Shown piece by piece: positions 21,760 to 55,377 of a stretch of 64,000 nt of DNA. Numbering within the stretch: position 1 is the first letter of the stretch; every line of letters starts with the position of its first letter. Under the pieces are notes generated by a model that was given only the letters and a program-made list of their open reading frames with translations, did no database searches and was not told where the DNA came from. The DNA lies in contig NC_091246.1 of NCBI RefSeq assembly GCF_042477335.2, positions 252,679,001 through 252,743,000 on the forward strand, read 5' to 3'. Source of the stretch: Ovis canadensis. Its lineage: Eukaryota; Chordata; Mammalia; Artiodactyla; Bovidae. The translations under genes and the position numbers were made by a program.

Positions 21760-24700
21760 TCAGCTGTCGTCGTCTTCCTCCGACTCGCATTCTGACTGAG
21801 GCGCGCTCTCTGGCAAGTCATCTCCCATCTGCTGGAACCTTCCGGACTGCGCGTCCCACATGTATTTGATGCTCACCTTGAATTCAGCCATCTCATACCC
21901 GAAAAGCTTCTGTGAAGGATGGAGGAACCAGCAGTCAGGAGGGGTGAGTGCGGTCAGAGGTGTCTGTGGACCCTCCCGTCGCGGCCGCGGGCGCTGGCTG
22001 GGTGGCTGGGGGCGGGGGGGACCTCACCAGGACGCGGGCCTGCTCCGGGGTCAGCACATCACCCTCTTTGCACACCTCGTAGTCGGACAGCAGGGTCACC
22101 ACACCTGCAGAGAAGGGACCCTGAGCAGCGACCCCAGACCCCTTCGCAGCGCCGGGGGAGCCGGGCGGCCCTCTGCCCCAGGCTCCAGCAGCTCAGGCAC
22201 TGGGCTTCCTCCCGAGAGGCCAGCTGCCTGGGCGGGGCTCTGATGGGGGTGGGGCGCCGACTCCCCCTTCCTGTCCCTTGACTGCTGTGCTCTGGCTTGG
22301 AGCCGCCGTCCACGCTCACCCTGGCCACGAGGTGGGCACTCTTGCCCCATTTTCATGTAAGAAAACACAGACTGATAGAAAGAACCTTCTCCACCGGAAA
22401 GGCGGGGGCGGGGTGGGGAGAGCTGTCTGGCTTGGAAACCTGCGCTCTCGGCCCTCAGCTGTGACCTCTCAGCTCCAGGGACACCCCTGTACCTTTCTTG
22501 AGGGCCGTGGGCAGGCCCAGCTGCCTCAGCTGGGGCTCCATGGAGTGGGGGAACTGCTCCAGGGGTCCCGGATCCAGGTTCACAGTGAAAGTGGCTTTGT
22601 TCCCCGCTCGGGCATAGTCCATTTCCGTGTACTTTGTGAACCACCTGAGGGAAAAGAAAATAGTCATGTATGGATGCTAACTGGACTGTTAAGAAGGCTG
22701 AGTGCTAAAGAATTGATGTTTTCAAATTGTGATGCTGGAGAAGACTCTTGAGAGTCCCTTGAACAGCAAGGAGATCAAACCCATCAATTGTAAAGGAAAT
22801 CAACCCCGAATATTCACTGGAAGGACTGCTGCTGAAGCTGAAGCTCTGATACTTTGGCCACCTGATGAGAAGAGCTGACTCATTTGAGAAGACCCTGATG
22901 CTGGGAAAGACTGAAGGCAGGAGGAGAAGGGGACGACAGAGGATGAGATGGTTGGATGGCATCACCGACTTGATGGACATGAGGTTGAGCAAGCTCTGGG
23001 AGATGGTGAGGGACAGGCAGGCCTGGCGTGCTGCAGTCCATGGGGTCGCAGAGTCTGACACGACTGAGCGCCTGAACCACGAACAACGCCCACCTCCCTG
23101 AGGTCAGGCTCTGCCCGGCCTTGTCTGGCCTTCCCGTCCTCCTCGGCTCGGCCGGGAGCTCTGAGCTGGGGAGGATGGAGACCCGGTGACAAGGTTCCAG
23201 GAACCAGGTCTTCCGTGGACCCTCCACTGGACCAAATCCCGGGTTATTCCTTCGGGAGACCTCACCCACCTTTCCCTTCCCACTGCTCCTCAGAGCACTT
23301 ACTCGTCCACTTCCTCCTTAGTGCGATTGGTGAAAAGGAGGCCAACTTCACCCCTCAACTTCTTGCTGACCTGCAAAAGCAGAGGAGGGCGGCGTCGGGC
23401 TCGTGGGAGCAGCGGCTCTCAGCTGGGACGATTCCGCCGCCCCGCCCCGCGATGTCTGGCAACACCTGGAGAGTACTGTGAGGGGGCGGAGCTCCTCTCT
23501 GGGTCTGGAGGCTCCAGGAGAGCTCAGCATGACGCCCACCCCCCCGCCCCCTGACCCGGGGCTGGCCAGAAGGCTAGAGGGCGCGTCGTGCGACAGCAGG
23601 GAAGGCGGCCGGGTCTCGGCGCGGCGCCGCCCCGCTGGCGAGAGCCGGGACCTACCTGGTGCAGGTTGTCTTTGTACTCGTCAGACGGGCTTCGGCCCAG
23701 CGCCACCATCATCACTTTGTTTTTGCCAAAGAACATCCTACAGAGAAAAAGAGGGCTCCGTGAAGGAGGCGCGGCCAGAGGCTGCTTCCCACGCAGCCCG
23801 GGGCCCCTCATGTTCTTTCCTGCACAGACCTGACCCGCACACGTTTTGTCAGCCCACCAAGAGTGCGTCTGGGTCTGTGGGAGAGGCCTGCTGGGCGGTC
23901 TGAACCAGAGACCCCAGGGCTCAGGGAGCCCCTTCTCCTGGAGGGGTCACTGCTTTCCCCCTCTCCCAGGGCGACACCGACTAACAGTTAGGGACTTGTC
24001 CTGTGGCCCTGTGGATAGGACTCTGCACTCTCACTGCAGCGGGCCTGGGTTTGCTCCCTGGTTGGGAAATGACCGTCTCCAACCAAGCCAAGCAGCCTGA
24101 CTGAAAAAACCAAACCACCACCCCCACAACCCCAAACAGTTAAAAAGCATCCTTCATCGGGGGTTGGGGAGGGTAGCATTTTGTCCTTATTAAGGCAATA
24201 CTTGTGACCCAGGTACCCAAGGTCACTGACTGCCCCTGTACTTTTTGAGCAGGCTGGCCCTGCCTCCCACTGCCCACTCACCGACTGTGCTTCCAGGCGT
24301 TGCGGATGTCCTTCAGCTTGCTGTTCCTCATGTTGGCCACGGAGAAGATAAAGAGGTACTTGTACGTGTCCACACATTTCCGAAGCTATGGGATAATTCA
24401 TGGGGCTCTGGAGTCCCAGGGCAGCAGGGGTCGGGCAGTAATACTCTGGCCCCAGGGGGGAAAGAGGCTGCTCTGAGGCCTCTGACATCGCTGTGGATAT
24501 TTAGAGCTGTCCCCGACAGATAGTCCCACACCCACCTTTAAAACCAAATACGAGGGCTGGGAAAATAAGAAAAATAATAATAAAAAACAAGCTCTTACCT
24601 CTTCTATCAAGTTCTGCTTCAGTTCCAAGCCTTTCTTGGCAGTTTTGGTTAGGGAGACTAACACAGAAAAGAAAAAGGGGAGATGATGGGAGAGAAACCT

Positions 24701-26569
24701 GGATGTCTCAGAGCCTTGTCTCCCCTTGGGTACCCAAGGAGCCCATCTGGGAAAGCTAGCAAGGCTTCCGTGGCTACTGCCTGTGGCTTGCGAGGCTACT
24801 CCCAGGTCCCCAGAATGCCTCTCCAGCATTCCTGAGACTGAAGATCCCTTCACATCTGTCCTGTTACTAGAGAAACCAGCTATCTACAGCCCCTCTGCGG
24901 CTAACTCCCTACTGAGGAGTGAGGGTGGGGTGGTCCCCAGAGACCCAGCCTCCTGTCTGGGGCTGGTCCCTTCCTGCTCTTGGCTGCGGTGTGTGAAGAC
25001 CATCTACGGCTTCTCTGTGCTGTGGAAGGACCGAGTCTGGAGCCTCTCTGCTACACCGCGTCTTACAGTTTGGACCTGTGCATGCAGCGGCGCCTCTTTG
25101 GGGAGGGACAAGCACCTCTTCTCTAACAACAGCTGGGACCCAGTTTGCCCCTTACCCAGAAGGGTTTGGCATTTGTCAGGTCTGACCACGGATCCCACCA
25201 CAGAATCCAATCATTCCACAGACGATTAACAGAGCATCAAATGCAAAGTCCTGGGTCCCAGGAGGGACCTGGGTGGGTGAATAAAAAGTCCCTCTTCACG
25301 AAGGACACCTCAGAAAGGTAATCACAGCAGGCAGGGGCAAGTGCAGTACAGGAGGGCAAACAAAATACTGCTGTCTCGTTTGCCAACATTTCCACTGCTA
25401 CAACTGTGGACCAAGCCAGCACGGCGTTCTCTTGGATTACTACTTGTCTCGCTGCTTCCACCCTTGCCCACTGCCCCTGCCTTCCCCGGTCCATTTTCAA
25501 CAAAGCAACTAGAGTGATCTTTTTAAAAGTAAAGTGGAACCACATCACTCCTCTGCTCAAGCTCTCTCCTCTCACCTGGGTGTGAAAGCCAATCCCGTGC
25601 AAAACTCCTTCAAGCTCTGCACGCGCTGCTCGGTTCTCTCTCCCTCCTTTTCACCCACTCTGGCCTCTTACAAAAGGTAAACATGCTCCTGCTTCAGGGC
25701 CTCTGCCCTTTGTGTTCCCCTCCTTCGACCACCACCCTTCCAGGTAACTCCTCGGGTTGCTTAATTCCTTTCTGCAACTTCCGGCTCATTTGTCATCTTA
25801 ACAGAACTTCTCTAGCTACACTGCACAAGGGAACATCAACTGCTTTTTTCCTACATGAGGCTCATCACTATCTGAATTTATGGATTCAATTTTTAGTATC
25901 CTAGAAAGACACACTTCCCAAAACTAAAATGTTAAACTCTATGAGGGCCCTAGACCTTCCATGCTGTAACTGCAGTATCTTTCAAAACCTGAAGAGTTGC
26001 CAGGTCTCTAACTTACTGAGTGAATGTGCCAGGATGAAAGAGACGCACCATAAGTAGAAACAGTCTCTTAGGAGGGGTCCTACGGACTGCCACCTAAGAG
26101 CCAGCCATACGAAGATCGGAGCACGACCATGTCGGCAGAAACAACTTGGGAGGACACAACGACCATACTCGGGGATACACCCGGGCTGAAGGAAAGGAGC
26201 CGAGGGGCGGGGGAGCGCGCAGAGAAAGAGAGAGAGACGGGCTGAGGTCGGAGAGGTGGGCCAAGGCGAGATCGCCGGCACCCCGGGGGTGCTGAGGCTG
26301 TTCCCCGGGCCAGCCGGCCTTGGGCAACTCTCTCTGGAGGCCTGGCAAAGCCCCCTCCACTTGGCCGACGCGGCTCCAGCCTCCCCCGGGGTTTCCACCA
26401 CCCCCAAGGCCCCAACCGTTCCAGCGCGCCTCGAGCCCGTTCCCCCCTCTCAGAGGTCCCAGCGTCCTCCCCGAAGCCCTAGCGCAGCTGACAGCCGGCC
26501 CACAAACTGGCCTCCGGGGGCCCAAGGCCTTCTGGGCTCACCTTTCTTGTCGCGCTTGGACTTGGGCAT
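21760..26569 (-). CDS. MRTO4: mRNA turnover protein 4 homolog, ribosome assembly factor
   Basis: Nucleolar trans-acting factor of the uL10 (RPLP0) family. It occupies the P-stalk site on pre-60S particles and is later exchanged for uL10. Minus-strand coding exons: 26542-26569, 24599-24657, 24282-24385, 23656-23737, 23303-23370, 22493-22644, 22028-22104 and 21760-21909. The sum is 720 bases, giving 239 aa, the same as the human protein from memory. It begins MPKSKRDKK (basic N-terminus), then [15 protein letters not shown], the [19 protein letters not shown] rRNA-binding block, [14 protein letters not shown] and [20 protein letters not shown]. The tail is acidic (ESEEDDDS). All junctions are GT-AG. 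The gene is divergent from EMC1 with about 490 bp between start codons. Intron 5 contains a BovB that ends 16 bases from the exon 6 acceptor. Confidence 0.96.
22661..23085 (+). mobile_element. BovB LINE, 3' fragment in MRTO4 intron 5
   Basis: Begins at tagtcatgtatggatg and ends at gactgagcgcctgaacc. It is antisense to MRTO4 and fills most of intron 5 (22645-23302). Its start is 16 bases from the exon 6 boundary at 22644. Confidence 0.95.
23990..24115 (+). mobile_element. tRNA-Glu-derived SINE
   Basis: Head gggacttgtcctgtggcc and B-box cctgggtttgctccctgg, followed by an A-rich tail (aaaaaaccaaaccacc). It lies in MRTO4 intron 3. Confidence 0.8.
25240..25990 (+). mobile_element. L2 LINE 3' remnant in MRTO4 intron 1
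   Basis: Several blocks resemble the L2 3' end: gtgatctttttaaaagtaa, catcactcctctgctcaag, cctgcttcagggcctctgcc and tgtcatcttaacagaactt. It is ancient and has no useful frame. MRTO4 intron 1 (24658-26541) otherwise shows no gene. Confidence 0.6.
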
Positions 26570-27059
26570 CTCGCCGCGGCCACGTGGGCGGAAGACGCTG
26601 CTGCCGGTCAGGCCCTCCGCGCGCGGGGGCCTCTGGGACGGCCCTCGGTGGGCGCCCTCGCGCGTGCCTGACCTAGCCCGCGCTAAGGCCCTGTTCTCCC
26701 TGCCCGGCCGCCGCCTGCCCTCTGCCCTGAGTCTCCAGGTAGACTTCCCAGGCGGGCGGGGGACACCGGAGTCTGGGGCGCCGCACTGAGGACCCCGCCT
26801 GTGGGCCCAACTCTATGGTTCCGCACCCAGGAATCCGCCTGTGGGCGCAACTCTATGGTTCCGCACCGAGGACCCCCGCCTGTGAGCGCGACTCTATGGT
26901 TCCGCGGAGGCGGGGCCCGCGGCGCGGTGCATGCCGGGCCCAACTCGATGGCTCCGCACCCAGGACCCCGCCTGTGGGCCCAACTCTATGGTTCCGCGGA
27001 GGCGGGGCCCGCGGCGCGGTGCATGCCGGGCCGGCAGCGGGCCGGCCCGCGCTCCCATC
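26570..27059. promoter_or_regulatory. Bidirectional CpG-island promoter of MRTO4 and EMC1
   Basis: The two start codons (MRTO4 26569 on minus, EMC1 27060 on plus) face away from each other across 490 bases of GC- and CpG-rich DNA with GC boxes (gaggcggggcccgcgg occurs twice) and no TATA box. The island extends into both first exons. The EMC1-proximal half is made of tandem repeats (26790-27035). Confidence 0.85.
26790..27035 (+). repeat. Tandem repeats inside the shared promoter
   Basis: The motif ctctatggttccgc (one copy reads ctcgatggctccgc) occurs at 26811, 26851, 26892, 26944 and 26984, spaced 40, 41, 52 and 40 bases. A longer block (ccgcggaggcggggcccgc through gtgcatgccgggcc) is repeated with a 92-base offset, at about 26902 and 26994. 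It ends about 25 bases before the EMC1 start codon. Confidence 0.9.
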
Positions 27060-50430
<23,371 letters not shown>

Positions 50431-51620
50431 AGGCCTGAGACCCCCTGCCGGAGAGCAGAGAGCCGAGGGGAGCGAGGGTCGGGCGCCAAGCTCCAGCGGC
50501 AGTGTGCTGGGTTGGGGGGGACACGCGTCAGGCACTCGTCTCAGTTAAGCGCCGTGGGGAGGAGGATGGACTCTCGTGGAGACTGCTCTGGGGATACGTC
50601 TGCAGAGGAGTCACCAGAGGCGGACGCAGGCTGGACTCTATTCCCTGAGACCACAGAGCCTCCTGACGGACTTTCCCCTGGAGTCCCAAGGCTGTCGTCA
50701 TCCCCTTCTGTGCCCGTCCACAAACGTCGCTGTTTTATAAGACCTCCAGCAGACTTCTCTCTTTCGGGAGGCCTGCTTAAATTGATGTCGGTTTGCCTGC
50801 TGTCTCCCAGGTGTATCTGGAAAGCCTTCTCCTTGCTTCCAAAGTCAGAGGGAACACTTGCGATAACTCTACCCTATAGATGCGTTTGCTGTCTTACACT
50901 GGGGAGAAAGAAGAGCCACCCTTAGCTGAGGTTTGAGAACCGATCCAGCCTCTCGTGGCTTCTTTCCAAAGTGACTGTGGGTCGCGGAATCTGCATTTGT
51001 GTCACAGTTTCTCTAAGTAAGCCTCTCGTTTCATCCTCCCATTCGTGAGTGGGCCAGCCGGCCTCAGGTTCAGTTTATCGAAAACCACGTGCGCAGTAGT
51101 GTTTCCATTTGTTAGTCATCGTCCAGGCTTCTCTCCTAACGTGTCAGAGCTGAGGCCTTATCAGTACTACTGAATTGTCTGCGCCTTGAAGGGATTTCAA
51201 GGGCGGAAGGCAGATCTGCCTGTTTCACAGTCTCTCTCAACCTCTCCTTTCACCTTCAGGCTGACCTGGTCATAACCCAGTTGGAAACAGTTGTCCTTGT
51301 TTAAGAATCCTCATTGTTTATGTTTGGTTATGTGTTAATGTGTGGGTTACTATACTTCTTTTAAAATCACATTTTAAGTCTTAGCTCTAAATGAGGGAAG
51401 TGAAGGGTAGGGTGGGACACGGCGTCTTGTGGGTGTAGCCTTGTTTTCTGGCTGGGCTGCTGTTTCTGCTACAAACTGAAGATGACCTGAAAATTTTCCC
51501 TGTGGGTGGATTTGGGGAATGATGGAGTTTCTCTACTGTGAAGAATGGAATGTACAGAGAGCCCTGTCGGGAGAGAGGTATGTTTAAGTGTCTGAATAAA
51601 GTGAGTGACGAATGACAATG
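50431..51620 (+). other. EMC1 3' untranslated region
   Basis: The sequence after the TAA shows no long conserved frame and ends at an AATAAA signal at 51595-51600, with likely cleavage near 51615-51625. Its last 225 bases have a diverged second copy at 52927-53150. Confidence 0.75.
51595..51600 (+). promoter_or_regulatory. EMC1 polyadenylation signal
   Basis: A canonical aataaa about 1.17 kb after the stop codon, followed by a gtgagtg and tgacaatgttg region that could serve as the downstream element. Confidence 0.7.
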
Positions 51621-51844
51621 TTGAAGTCCTTTTTGGTGGCTTTGGAACGTCACATTGAGGCCGCTGCTGCCTCAGAGGGGCCAGAGAGCTGTGCCGGCAT
51701 GCAGCAAGCATAGTGTTTTAATTGGGAAACAGGCCAGTTTAATCATGTAAACGTTGTGTTATATAAAAAACAAAATGTTTTGTTTCTGTGGTCACATGCT
51801 GGTGGGAGAGAAGGAAGAGAAAGAATAATTCTACTTTATTTTTA

Positions 51845-52092
51845 TTATTTTAGCATTTATTTACCTGGCTGCCTTGGGTCTTGGTTGCAACACACAGGAT
51901 GCTTGTTGGACTCTGGGAGACCTCTCCTTGTGGCACACGGATTCTTGATTGTGGCCTGGGGGCTCAGTGGTTGTGGCTCACAGGTTTTGTTGCCCCCTGG
52001 TGTATGGGACCTTAGCTCCCTAGCCAGGTATTGAACCTGTGTCCCCTGCGTTGCAAGCTGACTCTTAACCACTGGGTCACTGGGGAAGTCCT
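51845..52092 (-). mobile_element. tRNA-derived SINE (CHR-2-like)
   Basis: ttttattattttagcattta and gccttgggtcttggttgca, with the B-box complement aggtattgaacctgtgtcc and the end cactggggaagtcc. 52095-52800 shows nothing that I recognise. Confidence 0.8.
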
Positions 52093-52802
52093 GGGAAGTT
52101 TGATTTTAATGAATGAATGAACATCTGAGTATCTTCAGGAAAAAAACAGGCATCTATTCATCCTGCCTGGCGGCTTATTTTGTTTAAAGTGACTTGGGAG
52201 GTGGGGATAAGTACCAGTTTAAGAAAAGATACCTGCCCTCGTTTTGAGGGCGCCTGGGTGGGATTCTGCCTGGCCTGTGTAAATGTGTACACGCTGCGTC
52301 CTTAGCTGTTGCCCTGACGCCCGCTCTGCTTACTCACACAGTAGCCCAATCAACCTGCTCGATTCTAGTTTTCACGTGTGTGCCAGAGTCTGCAAGAAGA
52401 AGCTGATGGAAGGGAAGTTATCTGCCTTTCCGTAAAATTCCTTATATTTCGGCCTTAACCATAACTATGTTACTGAAAAGCATTTAAAGTAGCTGATGCT
52501 AATGGCACGGTCAAATCTCAGTCTCCTTAGATTTCAGCCTTTCTCAGTCTTAGGGCAGCACTTGCTTCTGACCAGCTACACTGAGCCTCTGCCTATGGCT
52601 TTTGAAACTGCTTCCTCTGAATCCTCTGGTGTGTCTCCTTCCGTCTTTCTCCCTTCCTTTCCTTCTCTGTTCCTCTCTGTCTTCCGTGCTGCCGGCAGTG
52701 CAAGTCCTGGCGCTGGCCCGCCGGGGATCTCCTGCCTGGCCTGTTTCCTTGTCTTCCTCTTTTTCTGCGTGTATCCCAAGAGCCATCTGTTTTCCCCACC
52801 TT

Positions 52803-52895
52803 CACTGTTCAGCACTCAGTTGTGTCCAACTCTTTGGGATCCCATGGACTGCAGCACGTCCAGCTTCCCTGTCCTTCACCGTCTCCTGGAGGTAA
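52803..52895 (-). mobile_element. BovB/Bov-tA 3'-end fragment
   Basis: Antisense terminus: cagcactcagttgtgtcca, catggactgcagcacgtcc and gtccttcaccgtctcctgg, followed by an A/T-rich (aaataaa)n stretch to 52925. Confidence 0.8.
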
Positions 52896-52926
52896 AGCAA
52901 AATAAAATAAAAATAAAAATTTAAAA

Positions 52927-53150
52927 TAAATGAGGGCAGGAAAGGGTAGGGGTGGGACACGGGCGTCTTGTGGATGTGGCCTTGTTAACTGGCTGGATTG
53001 TCTTCTCTGCTGCAAACTAAAGATGGCCTAAAAATTTTCCCTGTCGGTGGATGTGGGGACTGATGGAGTTTTTCTTTACTGTGAAGAATGAGATGTACAG
53101 AGAGCCCTGTTGGGAGAGAGGTGTTGGCAATGTTTGAGTTAAGGAAGTGA
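52927..53150 (+). repeat. Second, diverged copy of the EMC1 3' UTR end
   Basis: Matches 51388-51610 in the same orientation: shared blocks include ggtgggacacg, gcgtcttgtgg, aaaattttccctgt, actgtgaagaatg, tgtacagagagccctgt and gggagagaggt. The copy's equivalent of the AATAAA reads gagttaag, so the signal is lost. Offset is about 1.54 kb. Confidence 0.88.
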
Positions 53151-53734
53151 GTTCCTCAGTAGTTTTATTAGTGTGGCCAGCATACAGGATGCTTTGGTGT
53201 AAAATTTTGCTGCTGAAGAGTATTCAGTGATTCTCAGTCTCTCTTGGGAATCATGTAGAATGGTCTGTGGGTTTTGCTCTAATTTCTCCTTCGTCTTTGA
53301 CTGGTGGGAGTCAGTGATTGGGAAACATGAATTGTAGTTAGAACATTCAGGATCAGTAAGAGCTTTTAAAAATTTTGGTAGTTTTCTTTGGCAGAGGGGT
53401 TTAAGACATCATACATTATGCCCCACTGACCCTCTTAAAATTGTACAGCCTTTTAATTTAATAGCACTTTAAGAGTGGTGATAGCTGCTCCTCTTCTCTC
53501 ATCCGTAGCAAAGAAATTTGGTGAGCAGGCTAATGTGCAGTTAACACAGTTTGATTGTCATAAATTAGGAGATGTTGGTGTTCAGCTGCTAAGTTGCGAT
53601 TAGGAGTGGTTCTCCAAAACAAGTTACAGAGTTAAACATTTCTGAAACCCAAGTAATTTTTGCTAGCCTTCTTCCAATATTTATCTTGCCTACAGTCTAC
53701 AGCTGTAAGTCGCCAGTCATCTCGCCTTTCTCTT

Positions 53735-53838
53735 AGCTGCAGCATGTGGGACCTAGCTCCCTGACCAGGGATCAAACGCCAGGCCCCTCGCATTGGGAGC
53801 ACAGAGTCTTAGCCGTTGGATCACCAGGGAAGTCCCCT
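53735..53838 (-). mobile_element. tRNA-Glu-derived SINE
   Basis: catgtgggacctagctccc, cagggatcaaacgccaggc and gatcaccagggaagtcccc. The preceding 53150-53735 shows no recognised feature. Confidence 0.85.
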
Positions 53839-53887
53839 ATAACTTGCCTTCTTTTTGGTAAGAACTTATTACATAAGCTACAATTAT

Positions 53888-54440
53888 CGGGCTTCCCTGG
53901 TAGCTCAGCTGGTAAAGAGTCCACCTGCAATGCAGGAGACCCTGGTTCAATTCCTCGGTCGGGAAGATCTCCTGGAGAAGGGATAGGCTACCCACTCCAG
54001 TATTCTTGGGCTTCCCTGGTGGCTCAGGTGGTGAAGAATTCACCTGCAATGCGGGAGGCCTGGCTTTGATCCCTATGCTGGGAAGGTCTGCGGGAGGAGG
54101 GCATGGCTACCCACTCCAGTATTCTTGCCTGGAGAATCCCATGGACAGAAGAGCCTGGTGGGCTGAGAGGAGCCTGGCAGGCTGCAGTCCATGGGGTCAC
54201 AAAGAGTCAGACACTACTGAGCGACTTTCACATAGGGCTTCCCTGGGGGCTCAGATGGTAAAGAATCTGCCTACAGTGTGGGAGACCTGGGGTTGATCCC
54301 TGGGTTTGGAGGATCCCTGGAGGAGGGCATGGCAACCCACTCCAGTATTCTTGTCTGGAGAATCCCTATGGACAAAGGCGCCTGGAGAGCTACCGTCCAT
54401 GGGGTTGCAGAAAGTCAGATACGACTGAATGACTAAGCAC
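53888..54440 (+). mobile_element. Cluster of three head-to-tail Bov-tA SINEs
   Basis: Heads (gggcttccctgg...) start at 53889, 54008 and 54235. The first is truncated in its middle, at tattcttg, where the second begins. The second and third are near full length and end in the gagcgactttcacat and gactgaatgactaagc regions. Confidence 0.92.
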
Positions 54441-54884
54441 TGTTGCATAAGCTACAATTATCAGGATTATCCCCAAAATTACTTACAGCTTTCTGTTCAT
54501 TTAAAATTTCGTTTTAAAGTCATGAATCTGTTTTTCATTTGGAATGCTTTCTTCCCCTCTCAGAATCTGGTTTGTCTGAAATCTAAACTCCATAAGCCTT
54601 CCCTGTTGACTTTGGCTACCCAGGACCTCCAAGTCTCCTGGCTACCAACCACACAATTTCCTGAATGATGTATCCTCATATTTTATTATTTCAGTCATTC
54701 TTTGCCTCCCAGGGATCGTCAGACTGGTTTCTGAATTCCTCATGGTCCTAAGCATGACGCGGCCACTTGAATAAACAGTTCCCCGAATGGTTATACCTTC
54801 TCCGTAGAAGCCTTAGGACATTTGTCCCTTGTTTCTTAAGTTTCCACAGTGCCTTTGATGACTTAGTATGGAATTCTTATATAT

Positions 54885-55060
54885 ACATTTAAATTTATTT
54901 TAAGTTGGCGGATAACTGCTTTACAGTGTTATGTGGGTCTGTGCCGTGCAACAGCATGGATCCGCTGCATGTAGGCTTACCCGTGAGGCACACTCCCCTA
55001 CTGTAATCCCACCATCTAGGGCGTCACCGAGCACCGGGCTGGGCTCCCTGTATTAAGGAA
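54885..55060 (-). mobile_element. L1 3' end fragment
   Basis: taactgctttacagtgtta and catgtaggcttacccgtg, with gtcaccgagcaccgggctg, resemble the ruminant L1 3' UTR in antisense. 54440-54885 shows nothing that I recognise. Confidence 0.65.
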
Positions 55061-55184
55061 TTCTTAAATTGATTGAAGTGCCAAGAGATAGTCCTAACCC
55101 ACCTTTTCCTGTTGTGCCTGGAGCTCTGACAAACCTACTTTACCACTTTTTAAAAAATGCTCATAAAATCAATATGGGGAATGA

Positions 55185-55300
55185 GGGGTTTCCCTGATGG
55201 TCCAGTGGTGAAGACGCTGCAACCCCACGGCAGGGGATGCAGGTTCGATCCTGGTCAGGGAACTATGATCCTGTGTGCCATGGGGCATGGCCAAAAGGAA
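55185..55300 (+). mobile_element. tRNA-Glu-derived SINE
   Basis: ggtttccctgatggtccagt, gcaggttcgatcctggtca and an aaaggaaaaaaggaaagg tail. Confidence 0.85.
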
Positions 55301-55377
55301 AAAAGGAAAGGTATCTTTTTGATGTTATATTTATGTGTTCTTACATAAAGTAAAAGAACTTTGATTTCTTGGAAGAA

